Shown: one piece after another, positions 1-5,631 of the stretch
Layout: each line of letters starts with the position of its first letter
Position numbering within the stretch: position 1 is the first letter of the stretch
Assembly (NCBI GenBank): GCA_900557435.1
Contig: USSH01000176.1
Coordinates: forward strand, 1 to 5,631
Reading direction: 5' to 3'
From: an uncultured Coprococcus sp.
GTDB taxonomy: Bacteria > Bacillota > Clostridia > Lachnospirales > Lachnospiraceae
Length of the DNA: 5,631 nucleotides
Program-made: the position numbers and the translations under genes
Notes under the pieces: generated by a model
The model's database searches: none
What the model was told of the DNA's origin: nothing
What the model saw: the letters and a program-made list of their open reading frames with translations, nothing else

Positions 1-35
1 ATCTCTATATCCTCTATATCGAAACTTTTAGTCAT
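1..35 (-). CDS. possible N-terminal fragment of an unidentified gene running off the left edge
   Basis: On the minus strand an ATG at 35-33 opens a frame with no stop to the window edge, reading MTKSFDIEDIE. A GGAGGG Shine-Dalgarno (51-46) lies 10 bases upstream, which is the main reason to propose a gene. Only eleven codons are visible and the last part is itself a small duplication (GATATAGAG twice), so this could be chance. The same frame is open further upstream, but the next ATG (55-53) has no ribosome binding site. The leader contains the phased 11-bp array at 51-148. No family can be recognised from so few residues, and the product is unknown. Confidence 0.35.
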   Translation of the reverse strand, partial: MTKSFDIEDIE

Positions 36-45
36 AATACAGAAT

Positions 46-51
46 CCCTCC
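46..51 (-). promoter_or_regulatory. ribosome binding site for the left-edge gene
   Basis: GGAGGG on the minus strand, 10 bases before the ATG at 35. It is a good match to the anti-Shine-Dalgarno and decides the proposed start of the truncated left-edge gene. It directly adjoins the end of the phased repeat array. Confidence 0.4.
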
Positions 52-148
52 ATTCCGATAATATCCCGATAATATTCAAACAGTATCCCGATATCAGTCA
101 AACAGTATCCCGATATCAGTCAAATAGTATTCCAATAACATTTCCATG
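51..148. repeat. helically phased 11/22-bp tandem repeat array, operator-like
   Basis: Decamers related to TATCCCGATA recur at exact 11-bp steps. The strong ones start at 62, 84 and 106 (all TATCCCGATA) and 128 (TATTCCAATA), with a weaker one at 51 (CATTCCGATA). The in-between phases (73, 95, 117) carry CAGTCAAACA-like decamers. The 22-bp units at 81-102 and 103-124 are identical. The TATCnnGATA core is dyad symmetric, and the variant at 128 changes both arms (TATT/AATA) so that symmetry is kept. A 22-bp period does not preserve a reading frame, so this is not a coding repeat. A regulator-binding array in front of the left-edge gene is an inference. Confidence 0.7.
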
Positions 149-237
149 CTTTCATAATAATAACACTAATACGCCTTCATATTCAATCATTCACGTAGTA
201 GTAAACCTTCAAATATTATCATCTCGCTATGTATGGC
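149..237. other. AT-rich intergenic spacer, possible weak minus-strand promoter
   Basis: No gene is visible in this stretch. On the minus strand a TTGAAT and a TATTAT can be paired at about 18 bases spacing near 155-185. They would drive transcription through the phased array toward the left-edge gene. The match is modest and the region is AT-rich, so this is only a candidate. Confidence 0.25.
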
Positions 238-266
238 AAGAGGCCGCCACCCAATGACGACCTCTT
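238..266 (-). terminator. hairpin after the DUF4190-like gene, probable terminator with weak U-tract
   Basis: The arms 266-255 and 249-238 form a 12-bp stem with a 5-base loop in minus-strand RNA. Two of the pairs are G-U wobbles on the minus strand but A-C mismatches on the plus strand, so the structure suits minus-strand RNA. It begins 22 bases after the stop of the gene ending at 289. The stem ends in CUCUU and is not followed by a proper U-run, so termination may be inefficient, or the hairpin may instead protect the 3' end. Confidence 0.5.
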
Positions 267-288
267 ATCTCAAATTATTCAGCTTCAA

Positions 289-960
289 TTAATAATTATA
301 ACTGTCATGCTGCATCTGCTCTAGTATATCATTTATCATGTCCTTATATGTATCTGATGTCAGTACATATATTATCGCTGCAATAAGTAATACGAGTGCT
401 ATAGAACTCATAATTATACCGGCAATCGCCATGCCCTTACCCGGCTTTTTATTCTTAAGACTGATTATACCTGTAATTATTCCGGCAATTGCCAGACCAA
501 TTCCAACATATGTGATACAGCATCCAAATGTAAGTGAACAAATTCCAAGCACCATAGATGCGATTGATATTCCCTTGCTCTCCTGTGGCTGCATATTGTT
601 CTGTGGATATGACGGACCTCCGCCCATATTCATATTGGCATAGTTCTGTCCATATGGATCGCCTGGCTGTCCGTAGCCCTGACCATACTGTCCGTTCGGC
701 TGTCCATAGTTCTGATCGTACTGTCCGCCCGGCTGTCCGTAGTTCTGATCATACTGTCCGCCCGGCTGTCCGTAGTTCTGATCATACTGTCCGCCCGGCT
801 GTCCATATCCCTGACCATACTGTCCATTCGGCTGTCCATAGTTCTGATCATATTGTCCGCCCGGCTGTCCGTACTGACTGCCTGAATATGGATTCTGCTT
901 ATCATCCTGTCCACTGCCATCATTTGGCTGGTATCCACCAAAGTTGTTATCTTCTCCCAT
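289..960 (-). CDS. DUF4190-like membrane protein with Gly/Tyr/Gln repeat tail
   Basis: A 223-residue protein of unknown function. Residues 1-29 are polar. Residues 30-106 are seven tandem 11-residue repeats of the type YGQPGGQYDQN or YGQPNGQYGQG, followed by an Asn/Met/Gly/Pro linker to about 128. Residues 131-200 hold three hydrophobic helices (about 131-149, 151-168 and 177-199), with a short basic loop KNKKPGKG between the second and third. The pattern, including GKGMAIAGII, matches the DUF4190 type of small membrane domain. There is no signal peptide; the disordered tail precedes the membrane part and probably faces the cytoplasm, since the basic loop should be inside. A charged 20-residue tail ends the protein. 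The start at 960 has a GGCGGG ribosome binding site 5 bases upstream. Its own near-consensus promoter lies at 1058-1086, so it is probably monocistronic. The family assignment is by eye; no role is established. Confidence 0.88.
   Translation of the reverse strand: MGEDNNFGGYQPNDGSGQDDKQNPYSGSQYGQPGGQYDQNYGQPNGQYGQGYGQPGGQYDQNYGQPGGQYDQNYGQPGGQYDQNYGQPNGQYGQGYGQPGDPYGQNYANMNMGGGPSYPQNNMQPQESKGISIASMVLGICSLTFGCCITYVGIGLAIAGIITGIISLKNKKPGKGMAIAGIIMSSIALVLLIAAIIYVLTSDTYKDMINDILEQMQHDSYNY
643..873 (-). repeat. in-frame 33-bp minisatellite, seven units
   Basis: Seven 33-bp units encode the 11-residue repeats of the DUF4190-like protein. Their order from the N-terminus is A-B-A-A-A-B-C, where A is GGQYDQN-type, B is NGQYGQG-type and C is the divergent last unit. 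The blocks 721-753 and 754-786 are identical at base level, which shows recent duplication or homogenisation. Because the unit is a multiple of three, gain or loss of units would change tail length without breaking the frame. Confidence 0.92.
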
Positions 961-1057
961 CTCTTCCCGCCTTTCTGCTTACTATCATAGTTGTCTTAGT
1001 TGTTTTTTAGTTTTCGGTAATTTTCTCTATTAATTCCCCTGTTAAATGTCTGATAAG

Positions 1058-1086
1058 ATTATCTCACACATGAAGATTAGTGTCAA
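1058..1086 (-). promoter_or_regulatory. sigma-A promoter of the DUF4190-like gene
   Basis: On the minus strand TTGACA (1086-1081) is separated by exactly 17 bases from GATAAT (1063-1058), with TGA just before the -10, an extended -10 match. Transcription would start near 1051 and leave a leader of about 90 bases before the ATG at 960. This is one of the best vegetative promoters in the window. Confidence 0.75.
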
Positions 1087-1106
1087 TTAACCTGTCGATA
1101 TTATCC

Positions 1107-1208
1107 TCTCTCCAATATGCGATGATCATTGTTATACGTGTCATACCTCGTATTTTTGCTCCGCTCGCCCATCTCTCCAATACGCAGTGATCATAGTTAT
1201 ACACGTCA
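1107..1208 (-). repeat. two-copy imperfect repeat, 65-bp period, carrying micro-ORFs
   Basis: This lies in the 370-base spacer between groEL and the DUF4190-like gene. A 37-base block at 1172-1208 recurs at 1107-1143 with six differences, five of them transitions. Between the copies is a 28-base linker containing GGGCGAGCGGAGC. On the minus strand each copy holds an ATG opening a micro-ORF: MITAYWRDGRAEQKYEV (1194-1141) and MIIAYWRED... (1129-1064, 21 residues). Neither has a Shine-Dalgarno; each ATG is preceded by GTATAAC. The rest of the spacer holds the groEL terminator and the downstream promoter. It may be a fragment of an interspersed repeat family; translation is doubtful. Confidence 0.65.
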
Positions 1209-1235
1209 AAACAAAAACGTATCATAAAATATAAT

Positions 1236-1281
1236 AAAAAAAAGAGCTGAACTGTCCCTTATTCCAAGGACAATCCAGCCC
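1236..1281 (-). terminator. intrinsic terminator of the groES-groEL operon
   Basis: In minus-strand RNA the arms 1280-1266 and 1260-1245 pair over about 15 bp, with some G-U pairs and one bulge, around a 5-base loop. A run of U from 1243 to 1236 follows. It lies about 50 bases after the groEL stop and is the clear end of the chaperonin transcript. The plus-strand side lacks a good U-run, so it is mainly one-directional. Confidence 0.9.
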
Positions 1282-1330
1282 ATTTTAATTATATATCTGA
1301 TTATAATGTATCTTTAGCAATCTTGGTGCT

Positions 1331-2968
<1,638 letters not shown>

Positions 2969-3079
2969 CTACCTCCATATCTTAATCTGTCATTTTCTGT
3001 CTTATTATTTATGCGGCTAAACACTACATCACAATACATAATATCTATTATCCATGTATCGCCTCTATATCAAAAACGA

Positions 3080-3367
3080 TTATTTCTCAACGATTGCAAG
3101 GATGCTGTCCTGCTTGATAACTATGTACTCCTCATCGTCGAGCTTAACCTCTGAGCCTGCGAACTTCTGATATATTACAGTATCTCCAACCTTAACATCC
3201 ATAGGAACAAGCTTGCCATCCACAACTGCTCCAGGGCCAACTTCTATAACCTCTGCATACTGTGGCTTTTCCTTTGCCTGACCTGGCAAAACTATTCCAG
3301 ACTTTGTTGTCTCCTCTGCTACTGACTGCTTTAACACTACTCTGTCTCCAAGTGGTCTTAACTTCAT
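3080..3367 (-). CDS. groES: co-chaperonin GroES (Hsp10)
   Basis: The 10 kDa co-chaperonin forms the heptameric lid on the GroEL ring. It has 95 residues, the usual length. The N-terminus MKLRPLGDRVVLK is the characteristic first strand. The mobile loop that docks on GroEL is at about 17-32 and contains the hydrophobic SGIVLPG (23-29). The middle section GPGAVVDGKLVPMDVKVGD and the end EEYIVIKQDSILAIVE fit the family beta-barrel. An AGGAGG ribosome binding site lies 8 bases before the ATG at 3367. It is the first gene of the operon, 51 bases downstream of a perfect CIRCE operator, and hence predicted to be heat-inducible through HrcA. Confidence 0.99.
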   Translation of the reverse strand: MKLRPLGDRVVLKQSVAEETTKSGIVLPGQAKEKPQYAEVIEVGPGAVVDGKLVPMDVKVGDTVIYQKFAGSEVKLDDEEYIVIKQDSILAIVEK

Positions 3368-3417
3368 GATATATACCTCCTGATTTATTATTTCTTATTC
3401 TTTTCTCGCTTTTGTTT

Positions 3418-3444
3418 TTAGCACTCAATTTATGTGAGTGCTAA
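3418..3444 (-). promoter_or_regulatory. CIRCE operator (HrcA binding site)
   Basis: A perfect inverted repeat: TTAGCACTC (3418-3426), 9-base spacer, GAGTGCTAA (3436-3444). This matches the classic CIRCE element bound by the HrcA repressor in Firmicutes. It begins a few bases after the predicted transcription start, so bound HrcA would block transcription of groES-groEL, and in the transcript it forms a stem-loop in the leader. A single copy is present. hrcA itself is not in the window. Confidence 0.97.
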
Positions 3445-3455
3445 CACTGTTTTAT

Positions 3456-3483
3456 ATTCTATCCATTTCTATAAAAAAATCAA
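3456..3483 (-). promoter_or_regulatory. sigma-A promoter of groES-groEL
   Basis: On the minus strand TTGATT (3483-3478) and TAGAAT (3461-3456) are 16 bases apart. The predicted start near 3449 is immediately before the CIRCE element, the expected arrangement for HrcA control. An overlapping TATAAA (3456-3451) is a less well spaced alternative -10. Confidence 0.7.
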
Positions 3484-3541
3484 CCCTTATTTTCTAAAAA
3501 ATATATAAAAAGATGACTTACTCAAACCAATATCATACATA

Positions 3542-4417
3542 CTACTTAAACAATGTTGTCCTTGCATAGTCGAACAGATACTGCTGTGCATATCCTCCAA
3601 GATCTCCGAATTTATTCACCGCAAATGCCTCTATGTCCTGTTTCTTTGTATCTTTTCCGTCAAAATACATCTGCTCCATTATCCTCTTCATCCACACATC
3701 CACCGGAAACGCTTCCCGTCTGCCAAGGCCGAACAGCAGGACGCAGTTTGCGACTTTTTCCCCGACACCCTTTATCGTCATCAACAGTTCTCGTGCCTGT
3801 GCTATGTCCAGTTCATCCAGTTTCTCCTTCGTCACAGTGCCTGAATATACAGCCTCCGTGGCATTTTTTATATATGGAGCCCGAAATCCGACTTTACACT
3901 CCCTGAGTTCATCCTCTGTGACATCGTGAAGTTTCTTCACATCCGGGAACACGTAAAATGCCTCACCATTATATCCTATGACCTCTTCACCAAATCTATG
4001 CGATATATTTTTTACGCACTGCTTGATCTGCGGTATATTCTTATTCTGTGATATGATAAATGATATAAGTGTCTCAAAAAAATCCTGGTTTAATATACGG
4101 ATTCCACTCTTCTCATCAACAGCCGTCTTCAGCGCCCCATCTGCCTTTATGACACTTTGCTTGATGAGCCCATAATCATTGTCCATATCAAGATACGACT
4201 TCCATATTCCTTCATAATCCTCCATGGATGAACCATATATCCTGAGCATCTTGTCTGTCTGCTCCATCTTCACTGCTCTGCCAAATGCCACAACTTCATA
4301 CACTTCTTCGTCAAGCTTGTCAAAATGAAAGCACTGACCACACTCAAGTATCTGAGAGAGCATAAAATCATTCACGCCATCAACCGTTACTATATTATCT
4401 TCACAACTTACATTCAT
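3542..4417 (-). CDS. OGG1-type 8-oxoguanine DNA glycosylase/AP lyase
   Basis: Base-excision repair enzyme of the HhH-GPD superfamily, 291 residues from the chosen start. It is predicted to remove 8-oxoguanine and nick the abasic site. The N-terminal OGG_N-like domain carries GQCFHF (27-32), matching human GQSFRW, with G27 equal to the base-sensing G42. SQNKNI (123-128) matches human SSNNNI, with N125 for N149. VGFRAPY (176-182) matches GYRARY, with R179 for R204. The helix-hairpin-helix is at about 212-231. Within it KGVGEKVANC gives catalytic K221 (human K249), and FPVDVW gives D240 (human D268). Human R154 is replaced by Q130. The ATG at 4417 is chosen because an AGGTG ribosome binding site lies 8 bases upstream and the N-terminus then fits bacterial OGG length. 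ATGs at 4435 and 4471 extend the frame but lack a well-placed site. It has its own promoter and no clear terminator before the gro promoter. Confidence 0.9.
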   Translation of the reverse strand: MNVSCEDNIVTVDGVNDFMLSQILECGQCFHFDKLDEEVYEVVAFGRAVKMEQTDKMLRIYGSSMEDYEGIWKSYLDMDNDYGLIKQSVIKADGALKTAVDEKSGIRILNQDFFETLISFIISQNKNIPQIKQCVKNISHRFGEEVIGYNGEAFYVFPDVKKLHDVTEDELRECKVGFRAPYIKNATEAVYSGTVTKEKLDELDIAQARELLMTIKGVGEKVANCVLLFGLGRREAFPVDVWMKRIMEQMYFDGKDTKKQDIEAFAVNKFGDLGGYAQQYLFDYARTTLFK

Positions 4418-4425
4418 CTTCTGTA

Positions 4426-4430
4426 CACCT
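4426..4430 (-). promoter_or_regulatory. ribosome binding site deciding the glycosylase start
   Basis: AGGTG on the minus strand, 8 bases before the ATG at 4417. The upstream ATG at 4435 has AGGA almost touching it, and the ATG at 4471 has its nearest purine-rich GGCGGA about 18 bases away, so both are poorer choices. Confidence 0.45.
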
Positions 4431-4459
4431 GCCATTTCCTGTATCTGCCATTTCTGTAT
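4429..4459. repeat. 16/15-bp tandem duplication at the 5' end of the glycosylase gene
   Basis: CTGCCATTTCCTGTAT (4429-4444) is followed directly by CTGCCATTTCTGTAT (4445-4459), the same unit lacking one C. The copies are in different reading frames relative to the gene. If translated from 4471 they encode the IQKWQ and IQEMA stretches. The duplication lies upstream of the preferred start at 4417. Confidence 0.7.
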
Positions 4460-4546
4460 CTTAAATCTCATGATTTACAATTTGCTCTTATCCGCCTAAG
4501 CATACTGCATATCATCTGTCTTATAATACTTCTTTATAAATTGCCC

Positions 4547-4575
4547 TTATAAAACACACCAGACTATTGTATAAT
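4547..4575 (+). promoter_or_regulatory. candidate promoter of the DUF6062-like gene
   Basis: A perfect TATAAT at 4570-4575 has a poor -35, TTATAA at 4547-4552, 17 bases upstream. It lies back to back with the glycosylase promoter, so the two would compete for the same DNA. Transcription would start near 4582, leaving a leader of about 85 bases. A TTGACT at 4625 has no good -10 partner. Confidence 0.4.
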
Positions 4576-4594
4576 ACACGTATATTATTTTCAA
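4566..4594 (-). promoter_or_regulatory. sigma-A promoter of the glycosylase gene
   Basis: On the minus strand TTGAAA (4594-4589) and TACAAT (4571-4566) are exactly 17 bases apart. The start would be near 4559, giving a leader of about 140 bases to the ATG at 4417 (about 88 to 4471). The spacer is occupied by the near-palindrome at 4571-4588. Confidence 0.65.
4571..4588. promoter_or_regulatory. 18-bp near-palindrome in the divergent promoter region
   Basis: ATAATACACGTATATTAT is symmetric about ACGT at 16 of 18 positions. It fills the spacer of the minus-strand glycosylase promoter and overlaps the plus-strand TATAAT. That is a plausible place for a regulator affecting both genes. AT-rich promoter DNA can produce such symmetry by chance, and no known operator consensus is recognised. 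Confidence 0.4.
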
Positions 4595-4657
4595 CGTCAC
4601 TTATGTTATGGCAAACGGAAATAATTGACTGAAATAATTGCCTATATTTAGATTCAC

Positions 4658-4663
4658 AGGAGG
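4658..4663 (+). promoter_or_regulatory. ribosome binding site deciding the start of the DUF6062-like gene
   Basis: AGGAGG ends 4 bases before the ATG at 4668. The frame is open upstream to a TTG at 4638, but this strong site lies inside that stretch and the conserved-looking protein begins MAEQIYTIPV, so 4668 is the start. Confidence 0.85.
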
Positions 4664-4667
4664 ACTT

Positions 4668-5387
4668 ATGGCAGAACAGATATATACCATTCCGGTAAAC
4701 GACGCATTTGACAGCGAATGTGAGTGTCCTATGTGCCAGATGCAAAAGGAACTTGAACGAAACGCAATCGAATACACTATGGGACCAAGTTATATGGAGG
4801 ATGACAATCGCGCCATGACTGACAAGCTTGGATTCTGCAGTCATCACCTGAGACTTCTCTATCAGGAGAAGAACCGTCTGGGACTGGCTCTCATGATGAA
4901 CACCCATATGAACAAAACTATCAAGGATATGAAGGAGCTTGCGGCCAAAGGTCCAGCAGCAAAGGCTGGTCTATTTGGCAAAAGCACTCCAAATGCTCCT
5001 ATAGTTGACTACATTGAGAGCATGGAAAAGAGCTGCTTTATATGTGGGCGCATGGACAATATGTTCGTGAGATACGTGGACACTATCTTCCACATGTGGA
5101 AGAAGGACGCCGAATTCAGAGAGAAATTTGCGAGCTCTAAGGGTTTTTGTACATATCACTATGGCATCCTCTACAAGACAGGTCAGAGCAAGCTGAGCAA
5201 AGAGCAATACAGCGAATTCATCAATGCTTTAAACAAAGTCTTCTTTGAGGGAATGGAGAGAGTGAATGAAGACATCAGTTGGTTCATCGACAAATTCGAC
5301 TACAGATATAAGAATGAACCTTGGAAGAATTCCAAAGACTCCGTGCAAAGAGGAATCATCAAAACAGGACATACATTTGTGGAATGA
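4668..5387 (+). CDS. DUF6062-like protein with two Cx2C...Cx2H putative metal sites
   Basis: A 239-residue soluble protein of unknown function, with no signal peptide or membrane helix. The opening IYTIPVNDAFDSECECPMC, followed by EYTMGPSYMEDD, resembles the DUF6062 proteins of clostridia; this is recognised by eye, not by search. Two similar metal-site units are visible. In the first, C20-x2-C23 is followed 33 residues later by GFCSHH (C57-x2-H60). In the second, C123-x2-C126 is followed 34 residues later by GFCTYH (C161-x2-H164). Each is suited to bind one zinc or other metal ion. Residues 85-108 form a charged, Ala/Gly-rich linker between the two units, and the C-terminal third is helical and acidic/aromatic. 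The gene is single, divergent from the glycosylase, and followed by a strong terminator. No enzyme motif is recognised, so no role is proposed. Confidence 0.9.
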   Translation: MAEQIYTIPVNDAFDSECECPMCQMQKELERNAIEYTMGPSYMEDDNRAMTDKLGFCSHHLRLLYQEKNRLGLALMMNTHMNKTIKDMKELAAKGPAAKAGLFGKSTPNAPIVDYIESMEKSCFICGRMDNMFVRYVDTIFHMWKKDAEFREKFASSKGFCTYHYGILYKTGQSKLSKEQYSEFINALNKVFFEGMERVNEDISWFIDKFDYRYKNEPWKNSKDSVQRGIIKTGHTFVE

Positions 5388-5463
5388 TGGACAAATAATG
5401 ATGAATAAATAACAATAGATAAATATAAAAATAACTGCAAAGCAACAGTTGTAAAACAAAAGT

Positions 5464-5534
5464 AAAAAGTCATCTGCTCATGCTATCAATGACGGAAACA
5501 CTCCGCCATTGTCATATATGCAGATGACTTTTTT
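5464..5534. terminator. large bidirectional intrinsic terminator
   Basis: AAAAAGTCATCTGC (5464-5477) pairs perfectly over 14 bp with 5520-5533. An inner stem (5487-5495 with 5503-5511) lies around a 7-base loop. T-runs follow in both directions: TTTTTT at 5529-5534 for the plus strand and a run opposite 5468-5464 for the minus strand. It ends the plus-strand gene stopping at 5387. The one inner mismatch on the plus strand (5492/5506) becomes a G-U pair on the minus strand, so it also suits a convergent minus-strand transcript from the right. Confidence 0.9.
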
Positions 5535-5549
5535 ATATTTTTTATGGTT

Positions 5550-5631
5550 TTATATTGTAATATTACTTGTCAGCTGACCATCAGCCAACTTTCCAAGACA
5601 TGATACCGATACCATCTGGCAATGACGTTTT
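5550..5631 (-). CDS. possible C-terminal end of an unidentified minus-strand gene at the right edge
   Basis: On the minus strand one frame is open from the window edge to a TAA at 5552-5550, ending in GKLADGQLTSNITI. The stop is 16 bases before the bidirectional terminator, which is the expected spacing for a gene end. The 26 visible codons match no family I recognise. The other two minus frames are also open from the edge for 16-19 codons before TGA stops, so the frame choice rests mainly on distance to the terminator. It could equally be non-coding. Confidence 0.3.
   Translation of the reverse strand, partial: KRHCQMVSVSCLGKLADGQLTSNITI

Noticed and set aside
94..147. Micro-ORF MEMLLEYYLTDIGILFD on the minus strand through the phased array
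   Set aside because: There is no ribosome binding site, and the 22-bp repeat shifts frame at each unit, so the repeat is not selected for coding. A leader peptide cannot be excluded.
51..148. Phased array considered as a CRISPR array
   Set aside because: Units are 22 bp with no unique spacers, contiguous and degenerate, and there are no cas genes.
338..1010. Plus-strand and second minus-strand open frames across the repeat region (338-643, 558-1010, 630-941)
   Set aside because: They are shadows of the 33-bp repeat array, which is free of stops in several frames. The frame of the DUF4190-like protein alone gives a sensible membrane domain, ribosome binding site and promoter.
3034..3059. AT-rich inverted repeat in the groES-groEL spacer
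   Set aside because: The loop is only two bases and the stem has a 4-base bulge and almost no G-C pairs. It is too weak to call a terminator or processing site.
3192..3428. A 78-residue minus-strand frame overlapping groES and CIRCE
   Set aside because: It is out of frame with groES and crosses its ribosome binding site and operator. The product is low complexity and unlike any family.
4521..5459. Minus-strand frames antisense to the DUF6062-like gene (4521-4907, 4971-5207, 5229-5459)
   Set aside because: They are shadows with no ribosome binding sites, opposite a gene with a strong start signal and paired Cys/His motifs.

Overview
The window looks like ordinary chromosome from a low-GC Firmicute, most likely a Lachnospiraceae-type clostridium. 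The grounds are AT-rich spacers, strong AGGAGG-type ribosome binding sites, a HrcA/CIRCE-controlled groES-groEL operon, a DUF6062-like zinc-site protein and a DUF4190-type membrane protein with a Gly/Tyr/Gln tail. I cannot name genus or species from sequence alone.

Layout, left to right. Positions 1-35 may hold the first codons of a minus-strand gene running off the left edge. It is preceded by a good ribosome binding site and, at 51-148, by a striking 11-bp (22-bp super-unit) phased repeat array that looks like a tandem operator. A 12-bp hairpin at 238-266 follows a minus-strand gene (289-960) for a 223-residue protein: a hydrophilic tail of seven 11-residue GQP/GQY repeats joined to a three-helix DUF4190-like membrane domain. 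Its promoter (1058-1086) is close to consensus. Just upstream is an unexplained two-copy, 65-bp-period repeat (1107-1208).

The centre is the heat-shock chaperonin operon on the minus strand: promoter, a perfect CIRCE operator (3418-3444), groES (3080-3367), groEL (1331-2962) and a strong intrinsic terminator (1236-1281). Upstream on the same strand, but with its own promoter, lies an OGG1-type 8-oxoguanine DNA glycosylase gene (3542-4417). It is divergent from a plus-strand DUF6062-like gene (4668-5387) that carries two copies of a Cx2C...Cx2H metal-site motif. The divergent promoters share an 18-bp near-palindrome (4571-4588). A long terminator that reads well in both directions (5464-5534) ends the plus-strand gene. 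It probably also ends a minus-strand gene of which at most the last codons are visible at the right edge.

Functionally, GroES-GroEL is the protein-folding machine under HrcA repression and the glycosylase is an oxidative DNA-repair enzyme. The DUF4190 and DUF6062 proteins have no assigned role, and nothing ties the four loci into one pathway. No mobile element, CRISPR array, tRNA or rRNA is visible. The most interesting unexplained items are the phased array at 51-148, the micro-ORF-bearing repeat at 1107-1208 and the FUS-like tail of the DUF4190 protein.
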